Shown piece after piece: positions 29,434 through 33,403 of a stretch of DNA of 33,403 nt. The stretch lies in the NCBI GenBank assembly GCA_016291655.1, contig JAEEYF010000027.1, positions 1 through 33,403 on the forward strand. The letters are read 5' to 3'. The notes below the pieces were generated by a model, which was given only the letters and a program-made list of their open reading frames with translations, ran no database searches and was not told where the DNA came from. The first letter of the stretch is position 1; every line of letters begins with the position of its first letter. The DNA comes from Lachnospiraceae bacterium. Lineage in GTDB: Bacteria > Bacillota > Clostridia > Lachnospirales > Lachnospiraceae. The translations under genes were made by a program, and so were the position numbers.

Positions 29434-32400
29434 ATGTCAGTTAATTATTCAGATGATTCCATCAAGGCCGTCAGCTACGACGCCATCAAGATTGGACTTG
29501 CTTCTCCCCAGAAGATCAAGGAGTGGTCCTTTGGTGAAGTAGAAGAGCCTGAAACTATCAATTACCGTACACTTAAACCCGAGAAGAAGGGTCTTTTCTC
29601 CGAAGCTATATTCGGACCTGTTAAGGACTATGAGTGCTCATGCGGTAAGTTTAAAAAGAATGGTATTAAATCCGCCAAGGATCATGTAGTAAAATGTGAC
29701 AACTGCGGCGTTGAAATTACAAAATCTTCCGTAAGAAGAGAGAGAATGGGACATATCGAGCTTGCAGCTCCCGTTTCCCACATCTGGTACTTCAAGGGTA
29801 TCCCCAGTCGTATGGGACTCATCCTTGACATTTCTCCCAGAAACCTTGAAAAGGTTCTCTATTTTGCGGCTTATATTGTAATCGATAAGGGAGAGACGGA
29901 TCTTCAGTACAAGCAGATCCTTTCCGAGACAGAATACAATGAGGCATGCGACAAGTACGGAAGCAAGGCATTCCGTGTAGGAATGGGTGCGGAAGCTATC
30001 AGAGAGCTTCTTGAAGCCATCGACCTTGACAAAGAAGCAGAAGAAATGAAGGCGGCTCTTCTTACCGCTACAGGTCAGAAGAGAGCAAAGCTCGTTAAGC
30101 ATTTGAGCGTTGTTGAGGATTTCAGAAAGTCAGGAAACCGTCCCGAATGGATGATCCTTGTAAACCTTCCCGTTATCCCGCCCGATCTTCGTCCTATGGT
30201 TGAGTTGGACGGTGGACGTTTTGCCACTTCCGATATGAACGATCTCTATCGTCGTATCATCAACAGAAACTTAAGACTTCGTAAGCTCATTGCAGCCAAG
30301 GCTCCTGAGCTTGTGGTAAGAAATGAGAAGAGAATGCTTCAGGAAGCTGTTGATGCGCTTATTGACAACGGCAGAAGAGGCAGACCGGTTACCGGTCCCG
30401 GAAACCGTCCTTTAAAGAGTATCTCGGATCTCTTAAAGGGTAAGCAGGGACGTTTCCGTCAGAACCTTCTCGGTAAGCGTGTTGACTATTCCGGACGTTC
30501 CGTTATCGTAGTAGGACCCGAACTTAAGATTTATCAGTGCGGTCTTCCCAAAGAGATGGCACTTGAACTCTTCAAGCCTTTCGTTGTTAAGGAACTCCTT
30601 GCAAACGGACAGGCTCACAACCCTAAGGCAGCCAAGAAGATGGTTGATCGTGCACAGGCTGAGGTTTGGGATATTCTCGAGAGAGTTATCAGAGAGCATC
30701 CTGTTATGCTTAACCGTGCTCCTACGCTTCACAGACTCGGTATTCAGGCTTTCGAGCCGATCCTTGTCGAAGGTAAGGCTATCAAGCTTCATCCTCTTGT
30801 ATGTACAGCGTTCAACGCCGACTTCGACGGTGACCAGATGGCTGTTCACCTTCCTCTTTCGGCTGAAGCACAGGCAGAGGCTCGTTTCCTTATGCTTTCA
30901 CCCAACAACCTGTTGAAGCCTTCAGACGGTGGCCCTGTTGCCGTTCCTTCACAGGATATGGTTCTCGGTATCTACTATCTTACACTTCGTAAGGTTGGAG
31001 AGATCGGCGAAGGCAAAGCTTTCAAGAGCATGAACGAGGCTTATCTTGCATATGAGAACAAGGCGATCACACTGCACACCACCATCAAGGTTCGTCGTAA
31101 GATGACTCTTGAGGACGGTACAGAGATCTCCAGAGTTATTGAGAGCACCTTGGGTACTCTTATATTCAATGAGATCATTCCTCAGGACCTCGGTCTCCAG
31201 AAGCGTGATCCCGCTAAGCCCGAAGATGCACTTCTTCTTGAGGTTGACAACGGTAAGCCCGTTGGTAAGAAGATGCTTAAAAAGATCCTTGAAAAATGTA
31301 TCAGTGTTCACGGCGCTACAAAGACTGCCGAAACTCTTGATGCCATCAAGGCTCTCGGTTACAAGTTCTCCACTCGTGCAGCTATGACCGTATCCATTTC
31401 GGATATGACCGTACCCGCATCAAAGAAGGAGATCCTCGCAGAGGCACAGGCACAGGTCGACAAGATCGCTCTGTATCACAGAAGAGGACGTACTACCGAA
31501 GAAGAGCGTTACAAAGCTGTTATCGAGGTTTGGAAAAAGGCCGATGATGAGATCACAAAGGCTCTTCTTACAGGTCTTGACCAGTTTAACAATATTCACA
31601 TGATGGCTGATTCCGGTGCCCGTGGTTCCGACAAGCAGATCAAACAGCTTGCAGGCATGCGTGGTCTTATGGCCGATACATCTGGACGTACCATCGAACT
31701 TCCCATCAAGTCCAACTTCCGTGAAGGTCTTGATGTTCTGGAGTACTTCGTATCCGCACACGGCGCCCGTAAGGGATTGTCCGATACTGCTCTTCGTACG
31801 GCAGACTCCGGTTACCTGACACGTCGTCTTGTTGACGTTTCTCAGGATGTCATCATTCGTGAAACCGAATGTATGAGAGAGGATGACACAGAGATACCCG
31901 GAATGTGGGTTAAGGCTTTCATGGATAAGCAGGAAGTCATCGAATCCCTTAAGGACAGGATCACAGGTCGTTTCTCATGCGAAACCATCCTTGATGATAA
32001 CGGAGAAGTTATCGTTAAGGCTAATCATATGATCACAGCAAAGAGAGCCGACAGGATCCTTGCAAAGAAGGAATTCCTTGAGCCCGATCCCAGACCTTCA
32101 CATGAGGGAGAGATGTGGGTTAAGCCTTCGGCTAAGGTTAAGATCAGAACAGCTCTTACCTGCCGTTCAAGACTCGGTGTCTGCGCTAAGTGTTACGGTG
32201 CAAACATGGCTACCGGCGAACCCGTTCAGGTAGGTGAAGCAGTAGGTATCATTGCCGCTCAGTCTATCGGTGAACCCGGTACACAGCTTACAATGAGAAC
32301 CTTCCATACCGGTGGTGTTGCCGGCGGCGATATCACACAGGGTCTTCCCCGTGTCGAGGAACTTTTCGAAACACGTAAACCCAAGGGACTTGCTATTATT

Positions 32401-33216
32401 GCTGACTTTGGCGGAACTGTTGAGATCAGAGACACGAAGAAGAAGCGTGAAGTTGTTGTTACCAATCATGAGACAGGTGATTCCAAGGCATATCTCATTC
32501 CTTACGGATCCAGGATCAAGGTTATGGATAACCAGGAGATCGAGGCCGGTGACGAACTGACCGAAGGTTCCGTATATCCTCATGATATCTTAAGGATCAA
32601 GGGAATCGGCGCCGTTCAGGATTACATGCTTCGTGAAGTTCAGAGAGTTTACCGTCTGCAGGGTGTTGAGATCAACGATAAGCACATTGAGGTTATCGTT
32701 CGTCAGACCATGAAGAAGGTAAGGATCGACGAATCCGGCGATTCCGAATTACTTCCCGGAACAAACGTTGACATTTTCGAGTTTGAAGATATCAATAAGC
32801 AGCTCGTTGCCGAGGGCAAGCGTCCCGCAGAAGGAAAGCAGATCATGCTTGGTATTACCAAGGCTGCTCTTGCTACAAACTCCTTCCTGTCGGCAGCCTC
32901 CTTCCAGGAGACTACAAGAGTTCTCACAGATGCATCCATCAAGGGAAAGATCGATCCCCTTATCGGCTTAAAGGAAAATGTTATCCTCGGAAAGCTCATC
33001 CCTGCAGGTACAGGTATGAAGCAGTACAGAAACATTGCTCTTGATACCGATGCGGATACATTCTCCGAAGAGTATTCCGATATGGAATATGATGAGAACG
33101 GTTTCAGCAACTACGGTGACGGATATTCGGATTTCGGTTCGGAAGAAGAAGTTACGGAAGAGGCTGAAGAGATCGAAGATGAGTTCTATGAAGAACCCGT
33201 TAACGATGAGCAGTAA
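29434..33216 (+). CDS. rpoC: DNA-directed RNA polymerase subunit beta'
   Basis: The 1260-residue catalytic subunit has the active-site motif NADFDGD at 461-467, with the three magnesium-binding aspartates 463, 465 and 467. The N-terminal zinc site is Cys68, Cys70, Cys88 and Cys91, and the second zinc site is in [13 protein letters not shown]. The trigger-loop region [19 protein letters not shown] is normal. The last 57 residues (1204-1260) hold 25 Asp or Glu and no Lys or Arg, an acidic tail parallel to that of RpoB. GGAGG lies about 12 bases before the ATG. Confidence 0.98.
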   Translation: MSVNYSDDSIKAVSYDAIKIGLASPQKIKEWSFGEVEEPETINYRTLKPEKKGLFSEAIFGPVKDYECSCGKFKKNGIKSAKDHVVKCDNCGVEITKSSVRRERMGHIELAAPVSHIWYFKGIPSRMGLILDISPRNLEKVLYFAAYIVIDKGETDLQYKQILSETEYNEACDKYGSKAFRVGMGAEAIRELLEAIDLDKEAEEMKAALLTATGQKRAKLVKHLSVVEDFRKSGNRPEWMILVNLPVIPPDLRPMVELDGGRFATSDMNDLYRRIINRNLRLRKLIAAKAPELVVRNEKRMLQEAVDALIDNGRRGRPVTGPGNRPLKSISDLLKGKQGRFRQNLLGKRVDYSGRSVIVVGPELKIYQCGLPKEMALELFKPFVVKELLANGQAHNPKAAKKMVDRAQAEVWDILERVIREHPVMLNRAPTLHRLGIQAFEPILVEGKAIKLHPLVCTAFNADFDGDQMAVHLPLSAEAQAEARFLMLSPNNLLKPSDGGPVAVPSQDMVLGIYYLTLRKVGEIGEGKAFKSMNEAYLAYENKAITLHTTIKVRRKMTLEDGTEISRVIESTLGTLIFNEIIPQDLGLQKRDPAKPEDALLLEVDNGKPVGKKMLKKILEKCISVHGATKTAETLDAIKALGYKFSTRAAMTVSISDMTVPASKKEILAEAQAQVDKIALYHRRGRTTEEERYKAVIEVWKKADDEITKALLTGLDQFNNIHMMADSGARGSDKQIKQLAGMRGLMADTSGRTIELPIKSNFREGLDVLEYFVSAHGARKGLSDTALRTADSGYLTRRLVDVSQDVIIRETECMREDDTEIPGMWVKAFMDKQEVIESLKDRITGRFSCETILDDNGEVIVKANHMITAKRADRILAKKEFLEPDPRPSHEGEMWVKPSAKVKIRTALTCRSRLGVCAKCYGANMATGEPVQVGEAVGIIAAQSIGEPGTQLTMRTFHTGGVAGGDITQGLPRVEELFETRKPKGLAIIADFGGTVEIRDTKKKREVVVTNHETGDSKAYLIPYGSRIKVMDNQEIEAGDELTEGSVYPHDILRIKGIGAVQDYMLREVQRVYRLQGVEINDKHIEVIVRQTMKKVRIDESGDSELLPGTNVDIFEFEDINKQLVAEGKRPAEGKQIMLGITKAALATNSFLSAASFQETTRVLTDASIKGKIDPLIGLKENVILGKLIPAGTGMKQYRNIALDTDADTFSEEYSDMEYDENGFSNYGDGYSDFGSEEEVTEEAEEIEDEFYEEPVNDEQ

Positions 33217-33236
33217 TTTTCAAAAGACATAATAAT

Positions 33237-33270
33237 AAGGCTCGGTTTTTCAAAACCGAGCCTTGTTTTT
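33237..33270 (+). terminator. Rho-independent terminator after rpoC
   Basis: AAGGCTCGGTTTT (33237-33249) pairs perfectly with AAAACCGAGCCTT (33252-33264), then GTTTTT. It appears to be the insertion target of the element that starts at 33271. Confidence 0.9.
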
Positions 33271-33403
33271 GTATGACGGGCATGCCGTCAATCTGTGGTG
33301 AAAGTCCACAAGGGGCGTAGTTGCCGACGAACCCCAGAGCGACTCCCAAGGTTTACTCTGCGAAGAGTAGGCGAGAAGAAGGGATAGCAAAATCGTAGCC
33401 TGA
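33271..33403 (+). mobile_element. 5' part of a group II intron, probably class IIC (truncated by window end)
   Basis: Right after the T tract of the rpoC terminator begins GTATGACGGGCATG, followed by the TGACGG/CCGTCA hairpin (33274-33290), a TGTGG/CCACA hairpin holding GGTGAAAGTCC, and TACTCT-GCGA-AGAGTA (33354-33369), a perfect stem with a GNRA tetraloop. This order and wording match domain I of bacterial class C introns, which are known to insert just downstream of terminators. The first bases read GTATG rather than the common GTGYG. The reverse transcriptase gene and 3' end would lie to the right and cannot be seen. Confidence 0.7.

Noticed and set aside
33291-33403. Possible riboswitch at the right edge
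   Set aside because: No known riboswitch core was recognised, and the order of motifs after a terminator fits group IIC intron domain I better. It remains a minor alternative.

Overview
The window looks like a chromosomal segment from an anaerobic Firmicute of the Clostridia, most probably a Lachnospiraceae relative of Butyrivibrio or Pseudobutyrivibrio. The reasons are a Gram-positive style rpmG-secE-nusG-rplKAJL-rpoBC order, strong AGGAGG ribosome binding sites with frequent GTG and TTG starts, an Fe-S type PurF with a propeptide, and an ATP synthase c subunit carrying a complete sodium-binding signature. The genus is inference from protein flavour only. Nearly everything is core housekeeping. 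No wholly new system is visible, but several regulatory RNAs, a natural RpoB substitution and the edge of a group II intron deserve attention.

Layout. 1-7643 (+): the end of a SAM methyltransferase overlapping hslO; then a purF promoter with an adjacent palindrome; then purF, purB, a membrane-anchored SH3-GH18 glycosidase, a two-domain Sua5 and rpiB, closely spaced and probably cotranscribed. 7679-11097 (-): trkA, trkH and a DUF402 gene form one potassium-uptake operon read from a promoter near 11150. 11321-18534 (+): a complete F1Fo ATP synthase operon, atpZ-like, atpI, B, E, F, H, A, G, D, C, closed by a terminator. 18598-21771: a GT2 glycosyltransferase (+) converging on a PAP2-family membrane protein (-) with abutting stop codons, then phosphopentomutase deoB (+) divergent from the PAP2 gene. 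21792-33216 (+): the transcription and translation cluster rpmG, secE, nusG, rplK, rplA, rplJ, rplL, rpoB, rpoC. 33237-33403: the rpoC terminator, directly followed by what looks like the 5' end of a group IIC intron cut off by the window edge.

How the genes work together. The ribosomal and RNA polymerase cluster is split into at least three transcription entries: a TTGACT-17-TAAAAT promoter before rpmG, a perfect TTGACA-17-TATAAT promoter before the L10 leader, and a TTGACT-17-TAATAT promoter after the rplL terminator for rpoBC. Feedback is visible at RNA level: two copies of a 23S rRNA L1-binding-site mimic stand before rplK and rplA, and an L10-L12 type leader with an attenuator hairpin stands before rplJ. 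The ATP synthase c subunit suggests sodium rather than proton coupling, which fits an anaerobe living on a sodium gradient; the Trk system next door handles potassium.

No gene-free stretch exceeds 300 bases. The longest are 24159-24396 (promoter plus L10 leader), 11098-11320 (divergent trkA and atp promoters) and 25335-25550 (rplL terminator plus rpoB promoter and leader).
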